Source of the DNA: Pseudarthrobacter enclensis
GTDB taxonomy: Bacteria > Actinomycetota > Actinomycetes > Actinomycetales > Micrococcaceae
Direction: 5' to 3'
Assembly (NCBI RefSeq): GCF_001457025.1
Contig: NZ_KQ758602.1
Location: forward strand, 124,001 to 188,000
DNA: 64,000 bases
The position numbers and the translations under genes are program-made. The notes under the pieces are model-generated. The model was not told where the DNA came from and searched no databases. It worked only from the letters and a program-made list of their open reading frames with translations. Below, one piece after another: positions 1-8,213 of this stretch. Positions within the stretch are counted from its first letter, which is position 1, and each line of letters opens with the position of its first letter.

Positions 1-659
1 CCGAATTTCACGAAGTCCGGCACCTCGAGGCTGTTGAAGTGTTCCCAGAGCCACGCCCCGGCCGGCCCGCCCTCGCGGAACGCCAGGTCCAGTTCGGTCA
101 CGGGGGCGGCGAGCTGGCGGTACGTCTCGGCGGGGAACTGCCACACGGCCAGCTCCGGGTTCCCCAGGACAAAGTCGGCAGCGGCGGCATCGGTGTACTG
201 GTTGTACTCTTCCTCCTCCCCCGCAGCCCCGCCCACCCACGCCAGCGTCAGCGCGGAGGCCACGGCCGGTTCCAGCAACAGCGCATCAGCAACATTGGTC
301 AGCGGACCGGCGCAGACCAGGACCAGGGGCAGCCCCTCCCCGGCAGCGGCGTCAACGATGGCATGCGCTGCAGGGTTGCTGCGGGGCGTACCGGTGAACC
401 CGGTGTCCGGTCCGGCGTGGACGCCTCCCGGCACCTTCACCTTCATTACCCCCAGAAGCTTCCCGGCAAGCCGTGCGCCCGCCTCCGCCTTCCCTTCCGG
501 CGGCCCGAACATGGGGTTTGTCAGCGACGACGTGACGGCCACAATCCTGTTAGCCGGCGAGAGCGCGTGGTGGGCCAGGGCGACCAGCCCGTCCGGGTCC
601 CCGGCCCAGTCGTTGTCGATGATGACGCTGCAGCGGGGTTCAACGGAAATCATGTCCAT
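1..659 (-). CDS. Nucleoside hydrolase family protein (partial, 3' end outside window)
   Basis: The frame is open from an ATG at 659 to the window edge, giving 219 residues of the N-terminal part; the stop lies outside. An AAGGACC ribosome site precedes the ATG. Residues 13-24 read IIDNDWAGDPDG, a variant of the aspartate-rich calcium site of inosine-uridine nucleoside hydrolases. CAGPLTNVA follows near 116 and EYNQYTDAAAA near 151, where the family carries GPLTNLA and an EYN..D..AA motif. Family members cleave the N-glycosidic bond of nucleosides in the cytosol. The substrate cannot be read from the sequence. The gene is divergent from the small gene at 835, with 175 bases between them in which I see no clear operator. 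Confidence 0.8.
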   Translation of the reverse strand, partial: MDMISVEPRCSVIIDNDWAGDPDGLVALAHHALSPANRIVAVTSSLTNPMFGPPEGKAEAGARLAGKLLGVMKVKVPGGVHAGPDTGFTGTPRSNPAAHAIVDAAAGEGLPLVLVCAGPLTNVADALLLEPAVASALTLAWVGGAAGEEEEYNQYTDAAAADFVLGNPELAVWQFPAETYRQLAAPVTELDLAFREGGPAGAWLWEHFNSLEVPDFVKF

Positions 660-834
660 CCTGGTCCTTGGTGATCGGTGTGTCCGCCCAGCTTCGCCGG
701 ATCCCGGCCGCAGGAGCAGCCGGTTTTCCAATCAGCGGCACACTGAACCGGTGAAAAAACTTCGAGGTCCCGCCCATCCCCGGCCGTTGCAGCACCGAAC
801 CACTGGAGACCAAACCTGCCTTTGCTAGGAGGGA

Positions 835-1128
835 ATGATGGATGCAGTGGACCAGCAGGCCCTGACCGGCGCCGTCATCAAACTGCATAACCTTGATATC
901 GCCGAGCTGTGGCTTGACTACGTTGCCCTGGGCGGGGACGCCTCGGAGCAGGAGATCAGGGATTACAGCCTGGGGACGGGCACCCTCCCGGAGAAGGAGC
1001 GGGATGCCCTGTCCCAAAGCGTCAACGAACGTTGCGCCGAGGCGGACCTGGTGGTCAGGGCGCCGTACAGCAATTCACCGCTGGCCGTCATGCATGCCGG
1101 CCCCAAGGATCCCTATTCGTCAAAGTAG
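835..1128 (+). CDS. Small protein of unknown function
   Basis: A 97-residue frame starts with two adjacent ATG codons just after a strong AGGAGGG ribosome site, and codon use is typical of the window. I do not recognise a named domain. The sequence is acidic and helical in the first two thirds (IAELWLDYVALGGDAS, then an E/R-rich stretch) and ends in a short polar tail. Its last 16 bases overlap the 3' end of the convergent ANTAR gene. Similar-sized acidic proteins occur in Arthrobacter genomes, but I cannot assign a role. Confidence 0.6.
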   Translation: MMDAVDQQALTGAVIKLHNLDIAELWLDYVALGGDASEQEIRDYSLGTGTLPEKERDALSQSVNERCAEADLVVRAPYSNSPLAVMHAGPKDPYSSK

Positions 1129-1904
1129 GTAAAGGTCTTCGCGCCGCCCGCGACGGAGGACACCACCAGGGACGCCACGTCCCGCAGTTTCATGTTCCTG
1201 CTGTTGGAGGCTTCCCGCAGCACCTTGAACGCCTCGTCCTGGCTGCAGCGGTTTTGGGCCATGATCGCGCCGGTGGCAAGGTCGATGACCGTCCGCGTCT
1301 GCATGGCTGCCGTCAGGCCGTCCTTGGTGTCCTGGAGCTTGGCCATCCGCAGGGTCAACGTCAGGCCCTTGGAAGCCTGTTCCGTGAATGCTTCCGCCGT
1401 GGAGATGGCCTCGGCGCTGAAGGCGGACCGCTCGCTGCTGTACAGGGTGAAGACGCCGTTGTCGGCGCCTTCGAGCTGCAGCGGCAGCGCAAGGACCGAG
1501 CCTGCGCCCTGGTGGACAGCGGCGGCAGCGTAGCGCGGCCACCGTTCCTCGCCCTGCAGATCCTCCACATGGACGGTCGCCGCCGTACTGACGGCCGCGT
1601 CCCCCGGGCCCTGCCCGAACTTGAATTCCAGCTGCTCCAGCAGCCTTGCCCTGGCATCGCTGGCTGCTGCGGCCGTGGGCTTCTTGGGACGGCTGACGGA
1701 GATGCCGCAAAACAGATCGGGGCCCACGCTGCCCAGGCGGGCCACAGCGTACAGGGCGAGACTGTCCAGGAGCCGTGCTACATCAGGACTCTGCAGGACC
1801 AGGTCCTGAACGTGGGCCGCAACATCGTCGAAAACCCCGCCACCTGATATCCCGGTGTCAACCACCAGTCTTCCTCTCGACACATTTGATAGCCATGGAA
1901 CCAT
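1113..1904 (-). CDS. GAF and ANTAR domain transcription antitermination regulator
   Basis: The protein has 263 residues. A GAF-like sensor fold covers roughly 20-165. A C-terminal ANTAR domain (about 200-255) shows the hallmark ATGAIMAQNRCSQDEAF followed by two short helices. ANTAR proteins bind paired hexaloop RNA hairpins in nascent transcripts and prevent termination; here the GAF domain would supply the signal. No membrane segment or histidine-kinase acceptor domain is visible, so it is cytosolic and probably ligand-controlled. The ATG at 1904 follows AGGGGGCGG; an in-frame GTG at 1865 after GAGGAAG is an alternative. The gene has no operon partner and is convergent with the 97-residue gene. 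A second ANTAR protein lies at 21875. Confidence 0.88.
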   Translation of the reverse strand: MVPWLSNVSRGRLVVDTGISGGGVFDDVAAHVQDLVLQSPDVARLLDSLALYAVARLGSVGPDLFCGISVSRPKKPTAAAASDARARLLEQLEFKFGQGPGDAAVSTAATVHVEDLQGEERWPRYAAAAVHQGAGSVLALPLQLEGADNGVFTLYSSERSAFSAEAISTAEAFTEQASKGLTLTLRMAKLQDTKDGLTAAMQTRTVIDLATGAIMAQNRCSQDEAFKVLREASNSRNMKLRDVASLVVSSVAGGAKTFTYFDE

Positions 1905-1966
1905 GGCCGCCCCCTGCCGAACGGTACTTCACAGCGTACCCGTGCGAACACCGTAGGGTGTGAATC

Positions 1967-3526
1967 ATGACGCTTGCCTTTGCCCCCTGCGGGACCTTCC
2001 TCGGGAGCACCGAGGACGTGGACGGCGCCACCGTACACCGGTTCCTCGGCATCCCCTACGCCGGGTCCCCGGCCGGGGACCGCCGCTTCCGCCCTCCCGT
2101 CCCCGTGTCCGGCCACAGCGGTGACATGGACGCCACCTCGCACGGGCCGGCCGCTCCGCAAAATCCGGACGCTGCAGCGCCGCCCGGTGATGAGCCGTAC
2201 CGCTGGAGCGAAGCAGGCTGCCTCAACCTGAACATCTGGACGCCGGACCTGGACGGTCCGCCCCGGCCCGTCATGGTGTGGATTCATGGCGGCGCGTACC
2301 TGATGGGCGCCAACAGTGACGGGATGTACGACGGCGCCAACCTCGCCGCCGCCACGGGCACGGTGGTCGTGGCCATCAATTACCGGTTGGGGGCGCTTGG
2401 CTTCCTCCACCTGGCACATCTGCTCGGTGAAGGCTTCGAGGATTCGTCCAACCTTGCCCTGCTGGACCAGTTGGAGGCGCTGCGCTGGGTGCGGGGCAAC
2501 ATCGAAGCCTTCGGCGGCGACCCCCACCACGTCACGCTGTTCGGCGAGTCCGCAGGTGCGGCGGCCATCGGCACCCTGCTGGGCATGCCGGCGTCGGAAG
2601 GCCTCTTCCGGCGGGCCATCATGCAAAGCGGCACCGCGCAGCGCTTCCGGACGCCGGAGGCATCGGCCCGGGTGACGGCCGGGTTCCTGCGGTTGTGCGG
2701 CCTGGATGAAAGCTCGGCGAGCGAACTCCTGACCATGCCCGTGGAGCGCCTCCTGCGGGCCCAGCGGCAACTGGAGGACCATCTGGCCGCAGGCAGCTTC
2801 GCCATTCCCCTGCCGTTCCAGCCCAGCGCGGAAACACCGTCCCTGCCGGAACCGCCGCTGGACAGCATCAGGCGCGGGACCAACAGCGGCGTGGACCTGA
2901 TCGTGGGCACCAACCTCAACGAAGGGTCCTTCGCCGTCCAGCTGCGGCCGGACCGCCCCGGGGATCCGGAGTACCCGGACCGCGCCGCCGCTGTCCTGGC
3001 CGACGGCGGCCTGCCGGAAGACCGCATTCCGGGCTACCCGGACGCAGTGGCGGACGTCCTGGGCCGCCCGCCCCGTGGAAGGGAACTGCTGGAGGCGGCC
3101 ATCGCCGATTCGGTGTACCGCCAGCCCAGCAACAACCTGCTTGACGCGAGGCCGGGGTCCGACGGCGTGGCCACGGGCAGGACGTTCGCTTACCTCTTCA
3201 CCTGGCCCAGTCCCGCCATGGGTGGAAAGCTGGGCTCCTGCCACACCTTGGAGATCCCGTTTGTTTTCCGGCACCTGCTGTCCCCGGAGGCCGCCTACCT
3301 GACCCGCGGGAAAGCCCCGGCCGCCCTTGGCGATGCGATGAGCGGGGCATGGGCTGCCTTCGCCCGGACCGGGTCACCGGACCAACCCGGGCTGGCCTGG
3401 CCGGACTACGGACCGGACCGGTGCACCCTCATCCTCGACGAGGTCCCGCGAGTGGAGGAGGATCCGCGCGGAGCGATCCGCAGGTTGTTCGCCGAAAACC
3501 GGGTCAGGACGCTGCCAGCCCGTTAA
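1967..3526 (+). CDS. Carboxylesterase/lipase family protein (type B)
   Basis: This 519-residue alpha/beta hydrolase has the usual length for bacterial type-B carboxylesterases (PnbA-like). It shows the oxyanion loop HGGAY at 107-111 and the nucleophile elbow GESAG with Ser195. A Glu in the GTNLNEGSF stretch (about 314) and a His in CHTLEIPF (about 427) fit the remaining catalytic residues. There is no signal peptide, so it is probably a cytosolic esterase acting on small acyl esters. It starts at an ATG after GTAGGGTG. Its 3' end overlaps the convergent SRPBCC gene by 23 bases. The physiological substrate is unknown. Confidence 0.9.
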   Translation: MTLAFAPCGTFLGSTEDVDGATVHRFLGIPYAGSPAGDRRFRPPVPVSGHSGDMDATSHGPAAPQNPDAAAPPGDEPYRWSEAGCLNLNIWTPDLDGPPRPVMVWIHGGAYLMGANSDGMYDGANLAAATGTVVVAINYRLGALGFLHLAHLLGEGFEDSSNLALLDQLEALRWVRGNIEAFGGDPHHVTLFGESAGAAAIGTLLGMPASEGLFRRAIMQSGTAQRFRTPEASARVTAGFLRLCGLDESSASELLTMPVERLLRAQRQLEDHLAAGSFAIPLPFQPSAETPSLPEPPLDSIRRGTNSGVDLIVGTNLNEGSFAVQLRPDRPGDPEYPDRAAAVLADGGLPEDRIPGYPDAVADVLGRPPRGRELLEAAIADSVYRQPSNNLLDARPGSDGVATGRTFAYLFTWPSPAMGGKLGSCHTLEIPFVFRHLLSPEAAYLTRGKAPAALGDAMSGAWAAFARTGSPDQPGLAWPDYGPDRCTLILDEVPRVEEDPRGAIRRLFAENRVRTLPAR

Positions 3527-3947
3527 GGGTGTCGCGGATTCCCTTGAGCGCAGGGTCGCGCAACTGCATGAACATCGGCTTCAGGAGCGGCTGCACGATC
3601 TTTGCCGGGCCCTTGATGCTGAATTCGGCCGTGTACTTCACCACGGAGCCGGCACCGTTGGGGCTGACGTCGATGGAGTCGAAGGCGGTGACGGTCTTGT
3701 TCTCGCCACGGAGTTTGATGTGGCCGTCCCGCAGTTCGATGACCTCATAGATGAGGGTCTGGCGCTTGCCCCGGAACTCCGATTCGGCATGGTACTTGTG
3801 GCCGACAGCCACCGAACCCGGGGTGATCTTGTCCATCACCGGGGTATTGGGGTCCCACTTGCTCGTGTTTTCGAACTCACTCATGAAGGCGAAGGCCTTC
3901 TCAGCGGACAGTTTGGTTTCCACACTTCCGGAGACTGTGATCATCAC
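3504..3947 (-). CDS. SRPBCC family protein (polyketide cyclase/START-like fold)
   Basis: The protein has 147 residues and one helix-grip (SRPBCC) domain over its whole length. It opens with ITVSGSVETKLSAEKAFAFM, the typical first strand and helix, and has the FENTSKWDP segment that lines the cavity entrance. Such proteins bind small hydrophobic ligands; many are enzymes or carriers of unknown substrate. It has its own ribosome site (TGGGGTG) and stands alone between the convergent esterase and the sugar island. It has no signal peptide. The fold assignment is good; the function is open. Confidence 0.8.
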   Translation of the reverse strand: MMITVSGSVETKLSAEKAFAFMSEFENTSKWDPNTPVMDKITPGSVAVGHKYHAESEFRGKRQTLIYEVIELRDGHIKLRGENKTVTAFDSIDVSPNGAGSVVKYTAEFSIKGPAKIVQPLLKPMFMQLRDPALKGIRDTLNGLAAS

Positions 3948-4027
3948 CCCAGTCTAGGAGTACGCCGGGGCCGGGCGGCAGGCCTTGGGAACTTTTGCCG
4001 TGCCGCCCCGCCCCGGGAGTGAACCCG

Positions 4028-4498
4028 CTAGCAGGCCTCGAAGTCCGTCAGAACCTTGACCTTGCCCGCGGAGGCGGACCCGGGGTCGAAGGTGTACCCG
4101 ATCCATTCCCTGGCCAGCCGGCGGGCCAGCTCGAGGCCCACCACCCGCTGGCCCATGGTCAGGACCTGGCAGTCGTTCGAGAGGATGGAGCGCTCAACGG
4201 AGAAGGAATCGTGCGCGGCCGTGGCCCGGATGCCCTCGACCTTGTTGGCGGCGATGGCCACCCCGATGCCGGTGCCGCAGAAGAGGATGGCCCGGTCCGC
4301 GGCCCCGTCCCGGATCATTTCACCGGCAGCGATGCCCACATACGGGTACGGCTTGGTGAAGTCGTCCGGGGCATCCCCGCGGTTGACCCCGATGTCGATG
4401 ACCTCGCTGACACGGGGATCGTTGCGCAGGTCCTCCAGGACCTTGTCCTTGTAGTCGACGCCCGCTTCGTCAGCGCCAACAATCAGCCTCAGCCTCAT
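4028..4498 (-). CDS. RpiB/LacAB family sugar-phosphate isomerase
   Basis: From the ATG at 4498 the protein has 156 residues. This start has a GGAAGGAC ribosome site. An ATG at 4519 overlaps the kinase stop and would add seven residues. The fold is RpiB/LacAB: the N-terminal IVGADEAG strand and the central FCGTGIGVAIAANKVEGIRA segment are the catalytic and phosphate-binding parts of the family. Relatives interconvert ribose-5-P/ribulose-5-P, galactose-6-P/tagatose-6-P, or D-erythrulose-4-P/D-erythrose-4-P (EryI/DerI type). Because it follows a DAK-type kinase directly, the last role is the best guess. It is the final gene of the leftward SDR-kinase-isomerase transcript. Confidence 0.85.
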   Translation of the reverse strand: MRLRLIVGADEAGVDYKDKVLEDLRNDPRVSEVIDIGVNRGDAPDDFTKPYPYVGIAAGEMIRDGAADRAILFCGTGIGVAIAANKVEGIRATAAHDSFSVERSILSNDCQVLTMGQRVVGLELARRLAREWIGYTFDPGSASAGKVKVLTDFEAC

Positions 4499-4515
4499 GG
4501 CTTGTCCTTCCGTGC

Positions 4516-6279
4516 TCATGCCCCGATGCTTTCCCGGGAAGTGTTTTCCTGTGCTGCCGGGATGTTCCCGGCGAAGTGCGGGCCCATGACCCGGAACACC
4601 ATGGCCAGCGAGGTGGCCCCCGGGTCCGGGGTGCCCAGGCTCTTTTCTGCCAGTGGACGGGCCCGGCCCTTCAGGGGCAGCAGCTGGGCGGTGGCCTCGG
4701 CAGCGGTTGCGGCGTCAGCGGCGGCTTCCGCCCAGGCCTGCACGGGGGCAGAGCCTTCGGCCACCTTGCGGCTGAAGGTTGCGGTGAACGGCAGCAGTGC
4801 GTCCACCATTGTCTTGTCGCCGGTCTCGGCCTTGCCCAGCTGGATGATCCGGTCCGCGAAGGCGGCCACCCCGGCCGCCAGGTCCCTTTCGCCGGGCGCG
4901 GCGGAGTTCCCCACCGTTTCGCCGAAGGCACGCAGCCCGGCTCCCCACAGGACCCCTGAGGTGCCGCCGGCCTTGTCGGCCCAGGCGTCTCCGGCGGCCG
5001 CCAGGACGTCGCCCGCGCCGGCGCCCTGTTCGAGGGCAGCCGCTGCGGCTGCGGCCGCCGCATCCACACCGCGGACCATGCCGCGTCCGTGGTCGCCGTC
5101 CCCGGCGATGGCGTCCATCCGGCCCAGGCGTTCCTCTGCCTCGTGCAGGGAGGTCCGCGCGGCGTCGATGGCTGCAACACAGGAGGCCGCGTACCCGCGG
5201 GAGGCGTCCGTGGCGCTGTAGGCACCCGCGTCCGCTCCGGCGTCGTCCGCGTCCTCCCCGGCGGAGGCACCCACCTCGGCTGCCGCGGTCCCGCGCCGGT
5301 AGGCGGGGGTCTCGGCAGGGGCAACCCACAGCGGCTCGAGTTCGTCATCGAGCCAGGTGACGGTCAGCGAGACGCCGGCCATGTCCAGGCTGGTGACCAG
5401 TTCGCCCACCTCGGGCATCACCAGCGTGTAGCCGGCCGCGCGGAGCAGCGGCGCCACGGTGGCCCACAGGACGAACAGTTCTTCATGCTTCGTGGAGCCG
5501 AGCCCGTTAAGGATGACGGCGATCCGGTCCCCCGCGTTGGGCGGCGTTTCTGACAGCAGCCGTGCCACCAGTTCCTGTCCGAGTTCCTTCGCGGATGGCA
5601 GGTCGGTGTCGTGCAGGCCGGGCTCGCCGTGGATGCCCAGGCCCAGCCCCATCTGCCCCTCAGGCAGCGTGAAGAGCGGCGCGTCGGCGCCGGGGAAAGT
5701 GCACCCTGCGAACGCGCTGCCGATGGTGCGGGTCAGGCTGTTGGCCTTGCGGCCCAGGCGGACTACCTCGGCGAGGTCCGCGCCGTTTTCGGCGGCGGCG
5801 CCCATCACCTTGAAGACGGTGAAGTCGCCTGCAATGCCGCGGCGCTTGGCCATGTCCGACGGCGGGGCGCTGGCAATGTCGTCCGTCACCAGGACGTTTT
5901 CCACGGCGATGCCCTCGGCGGCGAGGCGCTCGCTGGCCATGCCGAAGTTCATCACGTCGCCGGCGTAGTTGCCGTAGGTGAAGACGACACCGGCGCCGGA
6001 TTCTGCTGCCTTGGCCACGGAGTAGGCCTGCTGCGCGGACGGCGACGTGAAGATGTTGCCCACCACGGCGCCGTCGGCAAACCCTGTGCCGATCAGCCCG
6101 GCGAAGGCCGGGTAGTGGCCGGAGCCGCCGCCTGCAAGGACTGCCACCTTGGGACGGGCGGGCCGGTACCGGCGGACGGCGCCGCCGGGAACCTGGCGGA
6201 CCAGGCCGGAATGGATATCGCAGAAGCCGGCGAGGGCTTCCTCGGCGAACTCCGAGGGGTCATTGAAGATCTTTGTCAT
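4516..6279 (-). CDS. Dihydroxyacetone/erythrulose kinase, fused DAK1-DAK2
   Basis: This 587-residue protein is a single-chain ATP-dependent kinase. The DAK1 (DhaK) domain fills about 1-330, with the Gly-rich AGGGSGHYPAFAG loop near 50 and GLGIHGEPG, whose His forms the hemiaminal with the ketose. A DAK2 (DhaL) nucleotide domain fills about 365-575, with the Mg-binding AGDGDHGRGM. The linker (about 335-360) is rich in Ala, Asp and Gly. Fused enzymes phosphorylate dihydroxyacetone, D-glyceraldehyde or, in the mycobacterial DerK/LerK group, erythrulose. The neighbouring RpiB isomerase and dehydrogenase argue for a C4 ketose, which is inference. The window also holds a separate PTS-type DhaKLM at 60.6-63 kb. 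Confidence 0.88.
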   Translation of the reverse strand: MTKIFNDPSEFAEEALAGFCDIHSGLVRQVPGGAVRRYRPARPKVAVLAGGGSGHYPAFAGLIGTGFADGAVVGNIFTSPSAQQAYSVAKAAESGAGVVFTYGNYAGDVMNFGMASERLAAEGIAVENVLVTDDIASAPPSDMAKRRGIAGDFTVFKVMGAAAENGADLAEVVRLGRKANSLTRTIGSAFAGCTFPGADAPLFTLPEGQMGLGLGIHGEPGLHDTDLPSAKELGQELVARLLSETPPNAGDRIAVILNGLGSTKHEELFVLWATVAPLLRAAGYTLVMPEVGELVTSLDMAGVSLTVTWLDDELEPLWVAPAETPAYRRGTAAAEVGASAGEDADDAGADAGAYSATDASRGYAASCVAAIDAARTSLHEAEERLGRMDAIAGDGDHGRGMVRGVDAAAAAAAAALEQGAGAGDVLAAAGDAWADKAGGTSGVLWGAGLRAFGETVGNSAAPGERDLAAGVAAFADRIIQLGKAETGDKTMVDALLPFTATFSRKVAEGSAPVQAWAEAAADAATAAEATAQLLPLKGRARPLAEKSLGTPDPGATSLAMVFRVMGPHFAGNIPAAQENTSRESIGA

Positions 6280-6326
6280 GGTGGGCTCTCTGGCGTCCGT
6301 TGGGGTTCGAAAGGGCTGTGGGGCCC

Positions 6327-7100
6327 TTAGTGCATGTGGCTTCCGCCGTTGATGTCCACCACGGTTCCGGTTAGGTAGGCGGAGTCCTCGGAGGACAGGA
6401 AGGTGATCACGGAGGCCACTTCCTCGGTGGTGGCGTTGCGCCCCAGCGGGATGCCGGCGTTGATGGCGGCTTCCTGCTCTTCTGTGCTGCCCACGCGGAT
6501 GTTGGTGTCCACGGCGCCGGGGGTGATGGCGTTGACGGTCACGCCGGTGGTGCCGAGTTCACGGGCCAGGGCCTTGGTGAAGCCGAGGATGGCGGCCTTG
6601 GCTGCGGAGTAGGGGACCTTGCCGAACACGCCGCCGCCGCGCTGCGCGGACACGGAGGACATGTTCACGATCCGGCCCCAGCCGTTCTCGATCATGTCCG
6701 GAAGGAATGCCTTGGTGACCAGGTAGGTGCCGGTGGCGTTGACGTCCATGACCTTGTGCCACAGCTCCAGGGTGGTTTCCAGGAACGGGACGGGCGAGGT
6801 GATGCCGGCGATGTTGGCCAGGGCACCCACGGGCGGGAGGTTGCCGGCTGCCACTTCGGCGGCGACGGCGGCCTGGGCGGCGGTGACGGAGGCTTCGTTG
6901 GCGACGTCGATCTCGTGGCCGAAGGCGGGGACGTTGAATTCGTTGCCAATTTCCGCTGCCACCTTGGCGGACTTCTCGCCGTCGAGGTCCAGGATGGCGA
7001 TGGCCCAGCCCTGGCGGGCGTAGCGCCGGGCGGTGGTGAGGCCGATGCCCCGCTCCGAGGTGGCTCCGGTGAGGACGGCGGTGCGCTGGATGGTGGTCAT
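6327..7100 (-). CDS. SDR family NAD(P)-dependent oxidoreductase
   Basis: The 257-residue protein is a classical short-chain dehydrogenase. It has a Rossmann Gly motif in LTGATSERGIG near the N-terminus, NIAGI after strand 4, a Ser in NMSSVSAQ, and the catalytic pair in PYSAAKA (Tyr about 163). The C-terminal PGAVDTNI matches the family PG motif. It probably oxidises a polyol or reduces a ketose; a tetritol dehydrogenase (threitol/erythritol to erythrulose) would feed the adjacent kinase. The ATG at 7100 follows AAGGAGCACC. It leads the leftward transcript SDR-kinase-isomerase, and a pair of candidate operators lies just upstream. Confidence 0.88.
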   Translation of the reverse strand: MTTIQRTAVLTGATSERGIGLTTARRYARQGWAIAILDLDGEKSAKVAAEIGNEFNVPAFGHEIDVANEASVTAAQAAVAAEVAAGNLPPVGALANIAGITSPVPFLETTLELWHKVMDVNATGTYLVTKAFLPDMIENGWGRIVNMSSVSAQRGGGVFGKVPYSAAKAAILGFTKALARELGTTGVTVNAITPGAVDTNIRVGSTEEQEAAINAGIPLGRNATTEEVASVITFLSSEDSAYLTGTVVDINGGSHMH

Positions 7101-7128
7101 GGTGGGTGCTCCTTGAATTGTTTGGGTG

Positions 7129-7190
7129 GATCGATTGCTCCGTAACGGCCCTTATGAGGCGTCAAAACGGCAGTTGCTCAGCAATCGATG
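7129..7190. promoter_or_regulatory. Paired ATCGATTGCT sites upstream of the SDR gene
   Basis: The 100-base gap between the isomerase stop and the SDR start holds ATCGATTGCT at 7130-7139 and its exact reverse complement at 7180-7189. Each copy is centred on the palindrome ATCGAT, as in many LacI/GalR-type operators, and the two centres are 54 bases apart, about five helical turns. This suggests a regulated internal promoter for the SDR-kinase-isomerase genes. The motif differs from the GntR sites further right, so a second regulator may act here. A simple RNA hairpin with a 40-base loop is the alternative. Confidence 0.4.
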
Positions 7191-7200
7191 GTGGGTCTGG

Positions 7201-8025
7201 TCAGATGAGGTCGGTGATGAAACTTGCTGCCTTGGCGGCGGCGGCGGGGCGTTCGTCGTGGGTGACGTCGCGGGTTTCGAGTTCGAGGGAGAAGTGGCCG
7301 GTGTAGCCGTCCGCGGCAAGCCTTTTCAGGCCGCCGGCGAAGTCGGCCTGGCCGTTGCTGATGCTGAGGTTGATGTTCCCCGGGACGGCGTCGCGCAGGT
7401 GGACGTGGCTGACCCGGCCCTGGTGGACGTCCAGGTATTCCTGGATGTCCTCGCCGGACGCGACGATGTGGCTGAAGTCCATGACGATCCCGACGCCGGA
7501 TCCTGCCAGCCGGTCCGCCAGCTTCTTTGCCCGGTCCAGGTTCCAGCAGAACCGCAGGAAGTGCAGGGATTCGGTCCAGAGTTCGACGCCGAACTCCGCC
7601 GCCCGCTGTCCGGCGCCGATGAGCTGGGCGGCGATGAGGTCCAGGTCCTCGCCTTCGCTGCGGAGGGGGTCGTGGTTGAGTGCGCCGCACGGAAGGACCA
7701 GCGCCTTGGCGCCGGTGTTGGCAGTAAGGGTGAGCAGTGCATCCAGGTGCCGCCCCCTCGCTGCCTGGGCATCGGCGTCGAGCACGGCGTTGAGGTCCCC
7801 GATGTCCCCGTTGACCGAACGGACACGGAGCCCGGAGGCAATCACCTCCGCGGAAACTGCGGCAACGGCCGGGTCATTGAGCTCGTACGGGACGTGGTCG
7901 CAGACGCCGGGCAAGGCACCCAGGTCGATTTCCTCGAAGCCCAGCCCCTTCATGGTGTGCAGGGCCGCACCCAGGTCCTGGTGGCGGAAGCTGATCGATG
8001 AGCAACCGAGTCTGGAATGGAACAT
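7201..8025 (-). CDS. Sugar phosphate isomerase/epimerase (xylose isomerase-like TIM barrel)
   Basis: The 274-residue protein belongs to the AP-endonuclease-2/xylose-isomerase-like TIM-barrel family. Metal ligands expected for this fold are seen in WTESLHF (Glu), VMDFSHI (Asp-His), VSHVHLRD (His) and FSLELETRD (Glu). Related enzymes include hydroxypyruvate isomerase-like OtnI, ketose 3-epimerases and the EryC erythrulose-phosphate isomerase/epimerase. Next to a DAK kinase and an RpiB isomerase, a C4-phosphate epimerase is plausible but unproven. The ATG at 8025 follows AAGGGATC. The gene is divergent from the MHS permease, and the shared promoter gap holds three GntR-type sites. Confidence 0.82.
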   Translation of the reverse strand: MFHSRLGCSSISFRHQDLGAALHTMKGLGFEEIDLGALPGVCDHVPYELNDPAVAAVSAEVIASGLRVRSVNGDIGDLNAVLDADAQAARGRHLDALLTLTANTGAKALVLPCGALNHDPLRSEGEDLDLIAAQLIGAGQRAAEFGVELWTESLHFLRFCWNLDRAKKLADRLAGSGVGIVMDFSHIVASGEDIQEYLDVHQGRVSHVHLRDAVPGNINLSISNGQADFAGGLKRLAADGYTGHFSLELETRDVTHDERPAAAAKAASFITDLI

Positions 8026-8079
8026 CGTTGATCCCTTGGTTCGTACGGAGCAGTAGTGATGGCCACCACAGTAGCTTGG

Positions 8080-8170
8080 TTAACTGTCAACAGTCAACCC
8101 ATGGAGTTGACTGTTGACATTGACGCATGATGCGGGTCACACTGGGGCGTATCATTTGTTAACAGTCGAC
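8080..8170. promoter_or_regulatory. Three GntR-type operators in the isomerase/permease divergent promoter
   Basis: Three copies of a GTYRACTGTTNACA motif lie in this gap. Site A (8080-8099) is GTTAACTGTCAACAGTCAAC, with the perfect dyad ACTGT-CA-ACAGT. Site B (8106-8124) begins GTTGACTGTTGACA. Site C (8155-8170) is TTTGTTAACAGTCGAC, in the opposite orientation. The same dyad sits before the GntR gene (9670-9687) and a weaker copy before the hexapeptide gene (10432-10446). The pattern is what a FadR-type GntR dimer would bind. Site B overlaps a TTGACA that could be the -35 element of the permease. Confidence 0.65.
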
Positions 8171-8213
8171 AGCGGCGGACTTCCTTCGGCCGCTTTTCGA
8201 AAGGGAACCACAC

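Noticed and set aside
1778..3274. A 498-residue open frame antisense to the esterase
   Set aside because: The plus-strand frame has a complete GESAG esterase; the antisense translation is low-complexity and lacks a ribosome site.
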